A DNA stretch of 64,000 bases from Hymenobacter arizonensis (GTDB lineage Bacteria; Bacteroidota; Bacteroidia; Cytophagales; Hymenobacteraceae). A program made the translations under genes and the position numbers. Positions 52,355 to 60,752 of the stretch are shown piece by piece (within the stretch, counting starts at the first letter, position 1; each line of letters begins with the position of its first letter). Under the pieces are notes generated by a model. It did not search any database. It saw only the letters and a list, made by a program, of their open reading frames with translations, and had not been told where the DNA came from. The stretch lies in NCBI RefSeq assembly GCF_900115775.1, contig NZ_FOXS01000002.1, positions 1,085,129 to 1,149,128 on the forward strand, written 5' to 3'.

Positions 52355-53809
52355 TTACTTTACCACTATTTTTTCGAGCTGCAGAGCCGCCGATTTCTTG
52401 CTGGGCCGGCTCACGCCAATAATGGTTTTCTCGCCCAGCCACGCGGTGAAGTCCTTCACGTAGGCAAGCTGCTGGTCGTCGGCAACGTTAAGCTTCAGTC
52501 GTTCGGGCTGGCTCACCACGCCTGTTTGGGCATTGATGCGCCGCAGGTAGAGGTCCGATTTTTTGTTGATGTTTTCCAGCGTCACCACCTGAATGGTGTT
52601 ATTGAACACGGCTGCCCGAAAGCCGATGCCCGTATAGGCGTCCACGGCTGGGGCCACTTGTTTTTTGGGCACGATGCTGTGCCAAGTAGGCTGACCAAAC
52701 TCACTGTAACCAAACACATGCAGCTCGCGGGCATGCACCGGAGTGCCTTCTCCGCCCTCTTCAAAATGCTTCTCCGCAATTACGACCAGCTGTTTGTCTG
52801 CTGTCAACAGCAACTCGCTTAGGTAGACGTCCTCTAGGCGCTTTACTTCCACTCCGTTGGCTTTGCCCACCTCAGCTAGGTAGGCAGGAGTGAAGCGGAA
52901 TTCCGGCGAAAATTTCATGTCCCCAGTGCCACTGAAGTCGTATTTCACCACCTTCAGGCTATAATATTCGCCGCTTTGGTAGTCGGCGCACAGCGCCGCG
53001 GCATACAGGCTGCCATCGTTCAATACCTTAAACTTGGCATCGCGTATCGTCACCGCCTTGCCGCCATAGGTTCCCCCAACCGGAACCCCCAATACTTTAA
53101 TCTCGGTAGACTTGCCCGCTGGGTACCGCCGTACGGTTAGTTTGGTCATGCGGTCGCTAACCAGGGTCACGTACTGAGTGCCATCGTTGGCCACGTGAAC
53201 AGCCGGGGAGAAGAAGTCGCCCAGTGCGTGAAAGTCGTAGGTCTTGTCTTCCAGCTTGGCTAGGTTCTGGTCGAATAAGGTGGCAGCAATGCTTTTCACT
53301 TGCTGCTCGCGGGTATAATAGCGGAAGGCCAGCAGCCGGGTACCATCAGGCGAGATGGAAACTCCGGGCCGCCGGTCACGGGCGGGCACGGCTATCACCG
53401 TTTTGGCTGCGCCTTTTTGACCGTTCTGTAAGTTCACCGCCACCACGTTCAGCTTTTGGCCGCTTTCCTCTTTCTGATGAATCACCACCAGGGCTTGCTG
53501 CGGTCCGCGGCCAAAAGCTTCAAGAGTTTCATCGGGGCCCACTGGAATAGTGGTGCTCCATTGTTTTTTGAGGTCAGCATCGTAACGCTCCACGGCATAG
53601 CCGCCCGCGCTTTGATGCGCCAGAATGACAAAGCCCGAGCCGTCGGCTAAGGGAAGGGTTTTGTTTGGCACCCGCATATCGTAGCGGTCGGCGCCTTGTT
53701 CGGGCAAATAACTGAAAGGGGTAGACTTCACTTTTTGCGCCAGTGCCGGGGTGGCCAAACTTAGGAGTGCGCTTCCCATCAAGCCTGTCAGCAACGCTCG
53801 GTAAAGCAT
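52355..53809 (-). CDS. Secreted protein of unknown function (beta-propeller-like)
   Basis: A 484-residue protein with a signal peptide (about 1-24, ending ALAQ). The rest is beta-rich with repeated DG/strand blocks, for example LPLADGSGFVILAHQSAGGY, ISPDGTRLLAFRYYTREQQ, HVANDGTQYVTLVSDR, which suggests a beta-propeller. No family or catalytic site is recognised. It is upstream of the membrane-anchored hydrolase with a three-base gap; the pair may act on an extracellular or periplasmic substrate. A TACTTTTG box lies 57 bases before the start. Confidence 0.72.
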   Translation of the reverse strand: MLYRALLTGLMGSALLSLATPALAQKVKSTPFSYLPEQGADRYDMRVPNKTLPLADGSGFVILAHQSAGGYAVERYDADLKKQWSTTIPVGPDETLEAFGRGPQQALVVIHQKEESGQKLNVVAVNLQNGQKGAAKTVIAVPARDRRPGVSISPDGTRLLAFRYYTREQQVKSIAATLFDQNLAKLEDKTYDFHALGDFFSPAVHVANDGTQYVTLVSDRMTKLTVRRYPAGKSTEIKVLGVPVGGTYGGKAVTIRDAKFKVLNDGSLYAAALCADYQSGEYYSLKVVKYDFSGTGDMKFSPEFRFTPAYLAEVGKANGVEVKRLEDVYLSELLLTADKQLVVIAEKHFEEGGEGTPVHARELHVFGYSEFGQPTWHSIVPKKQVAPAVDAYTGIGFRAAVFNNTIQVVTLENINKKSDLYLRRINAQTGVVSQPERLKLNVADDQQLAYVKDFTAWLGEKTIIGVSRPSKKSAALQLEKIVVK

Positions 53810-53865
53810 AGGTTCTAATTTTTTTTAATTGTGCTATAATACCGGGTTCATGCCCCGGTTGTGCC

Positions 53866-53873
53866 CAAAAGTA
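53866..53873 (-). promoter_or_regulatory. Promoter -7 box for the propeller-like gene
   Basis: The minus strand reads TACTTTTG, a full TAnnTTTG match, 57 bases upstream of the start codon. Confidence 0.45.
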
Positions 53874-54136
53874 CCCACTATCGACTGAGCTTTAATTAAA
53901 AGATGCACTATAAACAGTACCAACCTCAAGCCACCTAACAAAAAGATGTTTTAAGCATAACACTCCTGCTGTCACTTTCGTACATAGACCCCGTTTACTT
54001 TGTGTCTGCAAGGAGAAGTGCAATAAGGCTGATGCCAAAATCTGGATAACTAATTGCTAATCAGCTTATTGCAATTGTATAAGAAATTTTTATCTGGTCT
54101 TTCACACATTTTGCCTACCCAAAACTTAGTCCTTCG

Positions 54137-54144
54137 TACCTTTG
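54137..54144 (+). promoter_or_regulatory. Promoter -7 box of a small secreted protein gene
   Basis: TACCTTTG, full TAnnTTTG match, 23 bases before the ATG at 54168. A TTG at 54111-54113 is 23 bases upstream. Confidence 0.5.
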
Positions 54145-54167
54145 CCGAAGCATTAGGTTATAATATC

Positions 54168-54395
54168 ATGAAATCTCTTTTCAAGTTTACGCTATTATTT
54201 GCGCTCATCGTCAGTGGCAAACTTGCTAAGCAGCCAGCTGCTGCTGCTATGGCAAAGAATGCAGAAAGCAAGCCTGCAGCTGATACCTCGATGGTTTTTG
54301 TCAGCCAGATGATTCCTGCTCAATCGGTCAAACCGGCCCACGCAAAAGCCAAGACCCGGCAGACAGGAACTGACCTAATAGCAAACCTATTTTAA
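54168..54395 (+). CDS. Small secreted protein of unknown function
   Basis: A 75-residue protein, ATG 54168, with a hydrophobic N-terminal signal-like segment (MKSLFKFTLLFALIVSG) followed by an Ala/Lys/Thr-rich polar tail (HAKAKTRQTGTDLIANLF). No homolog is recognised. The longer frame upstream overlaps the promoter box and is rejected. A terminator follows. Its own promoter and terminator suggest a real monocistronic small gene. Confidence 0.62.
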   Translation: MKSLFKFTLLFALIVSGKLAKQPAAAAMAKNAESKPAADTSMVFVSQMIPAQSVKPAHAKAKTRQTGTDLIANLF

Positions 54396-54407
54396 TAATT
54401 CCCTCGA

Positions 54408-54430
54408 CTTTTTCGGAAGTCTTTTTTTTG
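54408..54430 (+). terminator. Intrinsic terminator after the small gene
   Basis: GACTT and AAGTC arms around a short loop (TTTCGG), followed by eight T. Confidence 0.65.
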
Positions 54431-54454
54431 CCCGTACCTCTAGCAACCCGTCTG

Positions 54455-56551
54455 TTAGCTAATTCGGCTCCAGTTTACGGCTGTAGCCGGTAAGCTCTCA
54501 ATGTGGCGCCGGATGTTCGCATTGGCAGGTTGCTCCAGGTTGGGGTCGTCGGCCAGAATGGCCTGAGCCGCTGCCCGGCTTTCACTCAGGATGCGGCCGT
54601 CTTTGGCCAGGTCAGCAATCAGCAAGTCTAGCACGCCGCTTTGTTGCGTGCCCATCAGGTCTCCAGGGCCGCGCAGCTTAAGGTCGATGTCGGCAATTTC
54701 GAAGCCGTTATTGGTTCGCACCATGGTTTCGAGCCGAGTGCGGGCGTCTTTGCTCAGCTTAAAGCCCGACATCAGGATGCAATAGCTCTGGTCGGCGCCG
54801 CGGCCCACGCGCCCGCGCAGCTGGTGCAGTTGGGAAAGGCCGAACCGTTCCGCCGATTCAATTACCATCACTGAGGCGTTGGGTACGTTCACGCCCACCT
54901 CAATCACGGTGGTCGCCACCATAATCTGGGTTTCCTTCTTGATGAAGCGTTGCATTTCGAAGTCTTTCTCTTCGGCCTTCATGCGCCCGTGCACAATGCT
55001 GATTTGGAACTCCGGGAAAGCCCGCGACACGCTTTCGTAGCCATCAGTCAGGTCCTTATAGTCCATCGTTTCCGACTCCTCAATCAGCGGGTACACGATG
55101 TAGGCCTGTCGGCCCAACTTCACCTGGTCGCGGATAAATTCAAAGACTTTCAGGCGGTTGGCGTCGTAGCGGTGCACCGTCACGATGGGCTTGCGGCCGG
55201 CGGGCAGCTCGTCAATCACACTCACGTCGAGGTCGCCGTACAGCGTCATAGCCAAGGTGCGCGGAATGGGCGTGGCCGTCATGACCAGCACGTGTGGGAT
55301 TACGTGGGGGTTTTTCTGCCACAGCTTCGAGCGCTGCGCTACGCCAAAGCGATGCTGCTCGTCCATGATGGTCAGGCCCAGGTTGCGGAACTGCACCACG
55401 TCTTCGAGCAGGGCGTGGGTACCCACCAGCATGTGCATGGTGCCGTTGCGCAACGCCTCGTGCAGCACGCGCCGCTCGGCGGTGCGGGTGCTGCCCGTGA
55501 GCTTGCCAATGTGAATGCCCAAGGCATCGGCGTACACTTTCAGGCCGGTGTAGTGCTGGTCGGCCAGAATTTCGGTGGGCGCCATGATGCAGCTCTGAGC
55601 ACCGTTATCGGCAGCCATCAGCATCGCAATGAAGGCCACGATGGTTTTGCCCGAGCCCACGTCGCCCTGCAGCAAGCGGTTCATCTGCTGCCCGGCACAG
55701 AAGTCTTTATAAATATCGTGGATGACCCGCTTCTGTGCGCCCGTCAGGTCAAATGTGAGGTGATTTTTATAGAAATCAACCAGGGTAGGCACTTGATTGA
55801 AAATCTGTCCGGCCAAGGTCACCTTGCGTTGGTCGCGCTGCCGCAGTAGCTTGAGCTGCACGTAAAACAGCTCCTCAAACTTCAGCCGGAACTTGGCAGC
55901 GGCCAGCAACTCTGGACTCTGCGGAAAGTGAATCTGCTGCAAGGCCTGGGGCTTGCTCATGAGCCCGTAATGCTCAATCAGGGCCGGCGACAGCGACTCT
56001 ACTACGTGCGACTGCGCCAGTTTCAGCAACTCGGCCACCATGCGCATGATGGCCTTGCTGTCGACGCGGTGATAGTTTTTTAGTTTCTCCGAGGTGTTGT
56101 ACACCGGCTGCAGAAAGCTCTGACCGGGTTTGGCCTCAGTCACTTCTTCCAGTTCGGGGTGGGCCATCTGGGGCCGGCCGTTGAACATCGTCGGCTTGCC
56201 AAAAACGATGTACTCCTGGTTGTTTTTGGTGTACTGTTGCACCCACTTCACACCCTTAAACCACACCAACTCCAACTCGCCGGTGCCATCGCCCACCTTG
56301 GCGGTGAGGCGCTGCTTCGGGCCTTCGCCTACCAACTCCTTATTGCGCAGCATGCCCTTCACCTGCACATAAGGCAAGTCGTCGTGCAAATCAGCCACGT
56401 TGTAAACCTGCGTCCGGTCGAGGTACCGGAAAGGGTAGCGCTGAATCAGGTCGCCGTAGGTAAACAAGCCCAGCTCTTTGCCCAGCAGCTGGGCGCGCTG
56501 GGTACTGCCCACGGTGCGCAGAAACTCAAGCCGGGTGTTGAAGAAACTCAT
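54455..56551 (-). CDS. recG: ATP-dependent DNA helicase RecG
   Basis: A 698-residue helicase that remodels replication forks and recombination intermediates. The OB-fold wedge domain (about 60-170) precedes the helicase core: motif I LLQGDVGSGKT, motif Ia APTEILA, motif II DEQH, motif III TATPIPRTLAMTL, and later motifs QIMVATTVIEVGVNVPNA and QLRGRVGRG. Length and domain order are normal. The start codon is embedded in a 31-base imperfect inverted repeat that fills the gap to gldD. Confidence 0.97.
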   Translation of the reverse strand: MSFFNTRLEFLRTVGSTQRAQLLGKELGLFTYGDLIQRYPFRYLDRTQVYNVADLHDDLPYVQVKGMLRNKELVGEGPKQRLTAKVGDGTGELELVWFKGVKWVQQYTKNNQEYIVFGKPTMFNGRPQMAHPELEEVTEAKPGQSFLQPVYNTSEKLKNYHRVDSKAIMRMVAELLKLAQSHVVESLSPALIEHYGLMSKPQALQQIHFPQSPELLAAAKFRLKFEELFYVQLKLLRQRDQRKVTLAGQIFNQVPTLVDFYKNHLTFDLTGAQKRVIHDIYKDFCAGQQMNRLLQGDVGSGKTIVAFIAMLMAADNGAQSCIMAPTEILADQHYTGLKVYADALGIHIGKLTGSTRTAERRVLHEALRNGTMHMLVGTHALLEDVVQFRNLGLTIMDEQHRFGVAQRSKLWQKNPHVIPHVLVMTATPIPRTLAMTLYGDLDVSVIDELPAGRKPIVTVHRYDANRLKVFEFIRDQVKLGRQAYIVYPLIEESETMDYKDLTDGYESVSRAFPEFQISIVHGRMKAEEKDFEMQRFIKKETQIMVATTVIEVGVNVPNASVMVIESAERFGLSQLHQLRGRVGRGADQSYCILMSGFKLSKDARTRLETMVRTNNGFEIADIDLKLRGPGDLMGTQQSGVLDLLIADLAKDGRILSESRAAAQAILADDPNLEQPANANIRRHIESLPATAVNWSRIS

Positions 56552-56671
56552 TTAACAATTAACACTTATCATTTAACAGTAAGCAACCTCTTATCAATCA
56601 ACGGGCCTGAATTGGCAGCACCCTTGCTTTCCTGCGAAAGCTGTTAAATGTTAATTGATAAATGGCAAATG
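56549..56671. repeat. Inverted-repeat element between recG and gldD
   Basis: Two 31-base arms (56549-56579 and 56641-56671) match at 25 of 31 positions as inverted copies and share TTAACATTTAACAG-type sequence at the inner end. The left arm includes the recG start codon; the right arm ends two bases before the gldD stop. Confidence 0.75.
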
Positions 56672-56672
56672 A

Positions 56673-57263
56673 TTAGCGGTAGCGCAGCGTATTTAGCATC
56701 CGCACCATGTCTTCCTTCACGTACTCAATCACAGGCGCTAGAGAGTCGTTGGCTGTTGCCGTGCGGAAGTACAAGGCTCCGCGCAGGAAGTGCTTAGTGC
56801 TGTCCGTGGTATAGAACTGAAACTGGCTCGGAACCTCGCCCTGCAGCTCAAACACGGAAGCGCGTAGCCCGTTTGGGGTCTTCAGAATGCGCTCATCAAT
56901 GGCCGTGGCCTTGATTTCGTGCTTGCCGGTCAGCTTGCGGGCATCCTCCATCATCTTGTTATAGAGGCGGCGGTCGCGCTGCACATCCATATAAGTAATC
57001 TGCACGTTGGCATTCAGCTTGGGGTAGTACACGTTCAGCCAGTGCGGCTGAGCCATGTAAGACGAGTCGCGCTTAATTACCGCTTCCTTCGAGATTTCAA
57101 AAGAGTAAGGATGGTCGCCTGGAAGAAGCTGGTAATGGTGGGGCGGCAAGTCGATGCGATTATATCCCTTGGGCTTGGGCGTAAATTCCGGAGCCGAAGA
57201 ACAGCCTGCCAGCACGACCAGCGCCACAACCGCCAAGGAAATCTTTTTCAGTAGTAATGCCAC
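56673..57263 (-). CDS. gldD: Gliding motility lipoprotein GldD
   Basis: A 196-residue lipoprotein with lipobox Cys21 in VVLAGCSS. Diagnostic segments of GldD are PKPKGYNRIDLPPHHYQLLPGDHPYSFEISK, KHEIKATAID and QFYTTDSTKHFLRGALYFRTATANDSLAPVIEYVKEDM. In Flavobacterium gldD is essential for gliding and acts with GldB and others near the type IX secretion apparatus. The ssb gene lies upstream (on the same strand), but a terminator and a promoter box separate them, and no gldE is present between them. Confidence 0.92.
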   Translation of the reverse strand: MALLLKKISLAVVALVVLAGCSSAPEFTPKPKGYNRIDLPPHHYQLLPGDHPYSFEISKEAVIKRDSSYMAQPHWLNVYYPKLNANVQITYMDVQRDRRLYNKMMEDARKLTGKHEIKATAIDERILKTPNGLRASVFELQGEVPSQFQFYTTDSTKHFLRGALYFRTATANDSLAPVIEYVKEDMVRMLNTLRYR

Positions 57264-57315
57264 GTAGTTTCTGCTAGTGATGCGACGCCAACATCATGGC
57301 CGGCGTGCCAGGTAT

Positions 57316-57347
57316 CAAAGGTAACCTTTGGCCCGTGCCAGTCGCAA
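57316..57347 (-). promoter_or_regulatory. Promoter of gldD
   Basis: On the minus strand TTG at 57347-57345 is followed after 21 bases by TACCTTTG at 57323-57316, matching the TTG, 19-21, TAnnTTTG consensus. It is 53 bases before the gldD start. The box is part of a 15-base palindrome CAAAGGTAACCTTTG. Confidence 0.6.
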
Positions 57348-57350
57348 CGA

Positions 57351-57383
57351 AAAAAGCCCCGGGCTAGTGCCGGGGCTTTTTCT
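57351..57383 (-). terminator. Intrinsic terminator of ssb
   Basis: On the minus strand AAAAAGCCCCGG pairs with CCGGGGCTTTTTT. It separates ssb from gldD. Confidence 0.85.
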
Positions 57384-57402
57384 GAGAATCGTTAATTATC
57401 GA

Positions 57403-57837
57403 CTAAAAGGGGAGTTTGTCGAGCTCAGGTTCGTGGCGGAAGGTCTGTTGCGGTTCGGCAGCTGCCTGACCGTTGGCATCAGAGCCGGCAGCTCCGGTGC
57501 CTTGCGGACGGCCGCCCAGCATCGAAATCTCATCAGCGATGATTTCCGTGATGTAGCGGGTTTGCTGGTCCTTATCCTGGTACTGGCGAGTGCGCAGTTT
57601 GCCTTCAATGTATACTTGCTGCCCCTTTTTCAGGAATTTGTCAGCCATGTCGGCCAAGCCGCGCCACGCCGAGATGTTGTGCCACTCGGTGCGCTCTACG
57701 CGGTTGCCTTGTTTGTCTTTGTAATAGTCATTGGTAGCGAGGGTAAAGTGAGCCACGCTCACGCCACCTTCCAAATGCCGCACCTCAGGGTCTTTGCCCA
57801 GGTTGCCTACCAATATTACTTTGTTCACTCCGGCCAT
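57403..57837 (-). CDS. ssb: Single-stranded DNA-binding protein
   Basis: A 144-residue OB-fold protein that coats single-stranded DNA. The OB core (about 1-105) includes NKVILVGNLGKDPEVRHLEGG, VAHFTLATNDYY and the fingerprint TEWHNISAWRGLADMADKFLKKGQQVYIEGKLRTRQY. The acidic tail ends ELDKLPF, the protein-interaction tip. ATG 57837 (MAGVNKVIL) is the family start. A minus-strand box TATCTTTA lies at 57893-57900, 56 bases upstream. Confidence 0.96.
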   Translation of the reverse strand: MAGVNKVILVGNLGKDPEVRHLEGGVSVAHFTLATNDYYKDKQGNRVERTEWHNISAWRGLADMADKFLKKGQQVYIEGKLRTRQYQDKDQQTRYITEIIADEISMLGGRPQGTGAAGSDANGQAAAEPQQTFRHEPELDKLPF

Positions 57838-57977
57838 ATTAATGCACGTTAGGAAATACAGAATCGAAAGAGCCACTCGGCTTTTCTTGCATTAAAGATA
57901 AGGCATTAAATTGAGTATTGCTAATATTTTACTAAAAATAAAAGCACGATTAACTAATATGAATGGGATGATACGAG

Positions 57978-59060
57978 TCAGATATTCTGGCTGCAATAAT
58001 TAGCAATAAGCTTGGGCTTGGGCAATGCCTCAATCTCATCGGCAGAGTAGGCCCGTAGGCCTAAATCGCGAAGGGTGCTGGCCGGCAATGGCTGAGCTAA
58101 AGTCATGGGGTGGAAGCGCGCCTCCAGCTTCTGATGGCTTAGCACGTGGCGGTAAGCTGCGCTGGGCTCCGCGGCCTGGCTGGTATCGAGGCGCGCACCC
58201 AAGGCGTCGAGGTGGCGCACGAGTTCCGCAGGGGGCAATTCCGCGACGGTGGTTTCGGTCATGGCGAAATCGTAGAGGCCTTGCCAGATGTCTTTTTCGC
58301 GCCGTTCGCGCAGATAGGTTTGCTCGCCGTGGCGCAGCACGAAGTAATGAAAGTAGCGCGTGCGCGACGCTTTGGCTTTGCTCTTCACCGGCAACAGCGC
58401 CACTTGCCCGTGCTGAAACGCCCAGCACTGGCTTTGCAAAGGACAAAAGAGGCAGTCGGGCTTTAATGGAGTGCACTGGATGGCACCGAACTCCATGATG
58501 GCCTGATTAAAATCAGCGGGCGTGCTGGCTGGAATGTGCTGGTCGGCCAGGGCCTGAAATTCCTTGCGCGAGCTGGGAGCGGCGATATCGGAATGCAGGC
58601 CGAAGATGCGGGCCAGCACGCGGTACACGTTGCCATCGAGTACGGCCACGGCTTCATCAAAAGCAAAGGAGGCAATGGCGGCTGCGGTGTAGGGACCTAC
58701 GCCGCGCAGCTGCAGCAAGCCCGCGTAGGTGCTGGGAAATTTCCCTCCGAACTCACGCACTACCTGCTGGGCGGTATGGTGCATGTTGCGAGCCCGCGAG
58801 TAGTAGCCGAGCCCCTGCCAGTAGCGCAGAACCTCGGCTTCGGGCGCTGCCGCTAACTCCTGCACCGTAGGGTAAGCCGCTAGAAAGGTGTTATAGTAGG
58901 GGAGGCCCTGTGCCACACGGGTTTGTTGTAGAATTACCTCCGATAGCCAGATGGCGTATGGGTCGCGGGTATGGCGCCACGGCAGGTCGCGGTGATGGCG
59001 GGGGTACCAGGCCAAAAGGGCGGCTGCCAGAAAGGAAGGCCGGGGAGTTGTGTTGGTCAA
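57978..59060 (-). CDS. mutY: A/G-specific adenine glycosylase MutY
   Basis: A 360-residue base-excision repair enzyme that removes adenine mispaired with 8-oxoguanine. Catalytic Glu41 is in LSEVILQQTRV, the helix-hairpin-helix is LRGVGPYTAAAIASF, the catalytic Asp141 is in LDGNVYRVLAR, and the iron-sulfur Cys set is Cys195-X6-Cys202-X2-Cys205-X5-Cys211. A NUDIX-like C-terminal domain (about 230-360) reads 8-oxoguanine. It lies divergent to the HU gene. Confidence 0.97.
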   Translation of the reverse strand: MTNTTPRPSFLAAALLAWYPRHHRDLPWRHTRDPYAIWLSEVILQQTRVAQGLPYYNTFLAAYPTVQELAAAPEAEVLRYWQGLGYYSRARNMHHTAQQVVREFGGKFPSTYAGLLQLRGVGPYTAAAIASFAFDEAVAVLDGNVYRVLARIFGLHSDIAAPSSRKEFQALADQHIPASTPADFNQAIMEFGAIQCTPLKPDCLFCPLQSQCWAFQHGQVALLPVKSKAKASRTRYFHYFVLRHGEQTYLRERREKDIWQGLYDFAMTETTVAELPPAELVRHLDALGARLDTSQAAEPSAAYRHVLSHQKLEARFHPMTLAQPLPASTLRDLGLRAYSADEIEALPKPKLIANYCSQNI

Positions 59061-59109
59061 AATTTTGAAAGCGAATAATTTGAGTCCAGAACTTGTTTCG
59101 TGGTTCTGG

Positions 59110-59140
59110 TTGGTAAAACAAAAAAAGGAGGCTACCTTTG
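59110..59140 (+). promoter_or_regulatory. Promoter of the HU gene
   Basis: TTG at 59110-59112 and TACCTTTG at 59133-59140 with 20 bases between them, a full consensus match. A long leader of about 100 bases precedes the HU start and contains two T-runs. Confidence 0.75.
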
Positions 59141-59249
59141 TGGCCCCAATTCAAGGGCGAACCGCCTACCGGGCAAGGGCTTACGCTGGAATGCGGGATT
59201 TTTTTGCCTAAAAACGTAATTTTTTTAACCACATAAGGACCATACCAAC

Positions 59250-59558
59250 GTGACTAAAGCTGAGGTAATCGCCGAAATCTCTACGAAGACCGGCATCGAG
59301 AAAGCAGATGTATTGATGACTGTTGAGGCTTTCTTCAAAGTCGTGAAAGATTCAATGACGGAAGGCAACAACATTTATGTACGCGGCTTTGGCTCGTTCG
59401 TAAACAAGAAGCGCGCCCGTAAAGTAGCCCGCAACATCTCGAAAAATACGTCGCTCATCATCGAGGAGCACTATATCCCGAGCTTCAAGCCGTCGAAGAC
59501 TTTCGTGGCTAAAATCAAGAACAGCAAGAAGGTGAAGTCCGTTGCTGCTAAAGCCTAA
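59250..59558 (+). CDS. HU/IHF-family DNA-binding protein
   Basis: A 102-residue histone-like protein with a GTG start: KAEVIAEISTKTGIEKADVLMTVEAFFKVVKD, GNNIYVRGFGSFVNKKRARKVARNISKNTSLII, IPSFKPSKTFVAKI. The DNA-intercalating arm is present (about 55-85). The tail is Lys/Val-rich (KVKSVAAKA). It compacts DNA and assists recombination and initiation. The leader is long and U-rich, so expression may be controlled post-transcriptionally. A GC-rich terminator follows. Confidence 0.93.
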   Translation: MTKAEVIAEISTKTGIEKADVLMTVEAFFKVVKDSMTEGNNIYVRGFGSFVNKKRARKVARNISKNTSLIIEEHYIPSFKPSKTFVAKIKNSKKVKSVAAKA

Positions 59559-59687
59559 ATTATCTGGCAATAGGCGGTAAATAAAGTGCACAGTAGCGAG
59601 CTTTCTGAACACTTATTTGGGTTATTACTGTTACGCAATCGGGCAACCGACCGGGACCCCCAGCTACCTACTATCAGATAATGAATT

Positions 59688-59744
59688 ACCGGCCGCGCCG
59701 CCGGTGTCTTTTCCGCAAGGGGAAGCCCGGCGGCCGGTTTTTTT
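59688..59744 (+). terminator. GC-rich intrinsic terminator directly before a TPR gene
   Basis: CCGGCCGC at 59689-59696 pairs with GCGGCCGG at 59730-59737; internal CTTTTCC/GGGGAAG can add a stem. Seven T follow (59738-59744). The next start codon is six bases later. Confidence 0.75.
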
Positions 59745-59750
59745 CAGCCC

Positions 59751-60713
59751 ATGGCCACTACTAGCTCAGCTTCGCATCAATTGGTTGTCCTCGCCGCCTC
59801 GCTTGCGTTGGTGGGAGGACTTTACGTATTGCCCAAAGGCATCGTTAAGCCAAAAGAAAGCCGCTCTGAACTGAACAAGGACGCTGCTAAAACGGCCAAC
59901 CGTGATGGCGGTGGCTTCAAAACCAATGGCTCCAAAACCGAGGCTTCCTCGGGGCCGGTGCCGGCTACGGCTATCGACAACGGCGGTGCCCATTCTGACG
60001 ACGACGGCCACGACCACGGTCCGTCAGCTCCGGAAGCCGCCCCGCACACCAGCGCCACTTCCGCCCAACGGCAGGAACTGGCGCGTTTGCTCAGCCAGTA
60101 TAAGGCAGCGCCTAATGCGGCTGCGCAGTCGGCAACTGCTATCACGTTGGCCCGTCGCTACGAAGCCGTAGAGCGCTTTGACAGTGCCGGTTACTACCTC
60201 GAGCAGGTAGCGCTGGCCAGCCCAAGCGCTCAAAACTGGCAGCGGGCAGCCGATGCTTACTTCCAAGCGTTTAGCTTTGCGGCGTCGGAAGAGCGGGTAA
60301 AGCTGCTGGGCGGCAAGTCCCGGGAGCTTTATGCGAAGGTGTTGCAGAAAGAGCCGGGTAACCTCGACGCTAAAACCAACCTCGGCATGGCCTACATGGC
60401 CTCCGACAACCCCGTGCAGGGTGTAACCATTCTGCGCGAAGTACTGGAAGCGGACCCCCGCAACGAGAAAGCCCTGTACAACATGGGCATTCTGGCGGTG
60501 CAAAGCAACCAGTACGATAAAGCCGTGACACGCTTCAAGGACTTGGTGAAAGTCAATCCGAAGAACGTGAACGGACAGTTTTACCTCGGCGTAGTCCTGG
60601 CCCGTACCGGTGCCAAGGAAGAAGCCAAAGCGGCCTTCCTCACCGCCAAGAGCCTGAGCCCTGACCCGGCCCTGGCGGCTTCGGTCGACGAGGAAGTTGC
60701 CAAATTGAAGTAG
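59751..60713 (+). CDS. Tetratricopeptide-repeat membrane protein
   Basis: A 320-residue protein: a transmembrane anchor (about 9-28, QLVVLAASLALVGGLYVLP), a His/Asp/Pro-rich linker (HSDDDGHDHGPSAPEA), and about five TPR units (about 120-315: AITLARRYEAVERFDSAGYYLEQV, NLGMAYMASDNPVQGVTILREVLEADPRNEKALYNMG, KALYNMGILAVQSNQYDKAV). Function unknown; such proteins are scaffolds. It begins six bases after the HU terminator and continues directly into the small basic gene, so it depends on read-through or a hidden promoter. Confidence 0.82.
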   Translation: MATTSSASHQLVVLAASLALVGGLYVLPKGIVKPKESRSELNKDAAKTANRDGGGFKTNGSKTEASSGPVPATAIDNGGAHSDDDGHDHGPSAPEAAPHTSATSAQRQELARLLSQYKAAPNAAAQSATAITLARRYEAVERFDSAGYYLEQVALASPSAQNWQRAADAYFQAFSFAASEERVKLLGGKSRELYAKVLQKEPGNLDAKTNLGMAYMASDNPVQGVTILREVLEADPRNEKALYNMGILAVQSNQYDKAVTRFKDLVKVNPKNVNGQFYLGVVLARTGAKEEAKAAFLTAKSLSPDPALAASVDEEVAKLK

Positions 60714-60752
60714 CTACAACCCAATCAAACACCAACTTAACCCCCAAGCATC

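Larger units (their letters stand above)
53810..54167. other. Intergenic region with divergent promoters
   Basis: This 358-base gap holds the minus-strand promoter box at 53866-53873, a small hairpin ACCGGG/CCCGGT near 53840-53858, and the plus-strand box TACCTTTG at 54137-54144. A half-site CCTAACAAA (53934-53942) resembles the fatty-acid operator tail but lacks the palindrome. No gene is evident. Confidence 0.5.

Noticed and set aside
53931..53942. CACCTAACAAAAA half-site
   Set aside because: Matches only the operator tail; no palindrome and not upstream of a fatty-acid gene.
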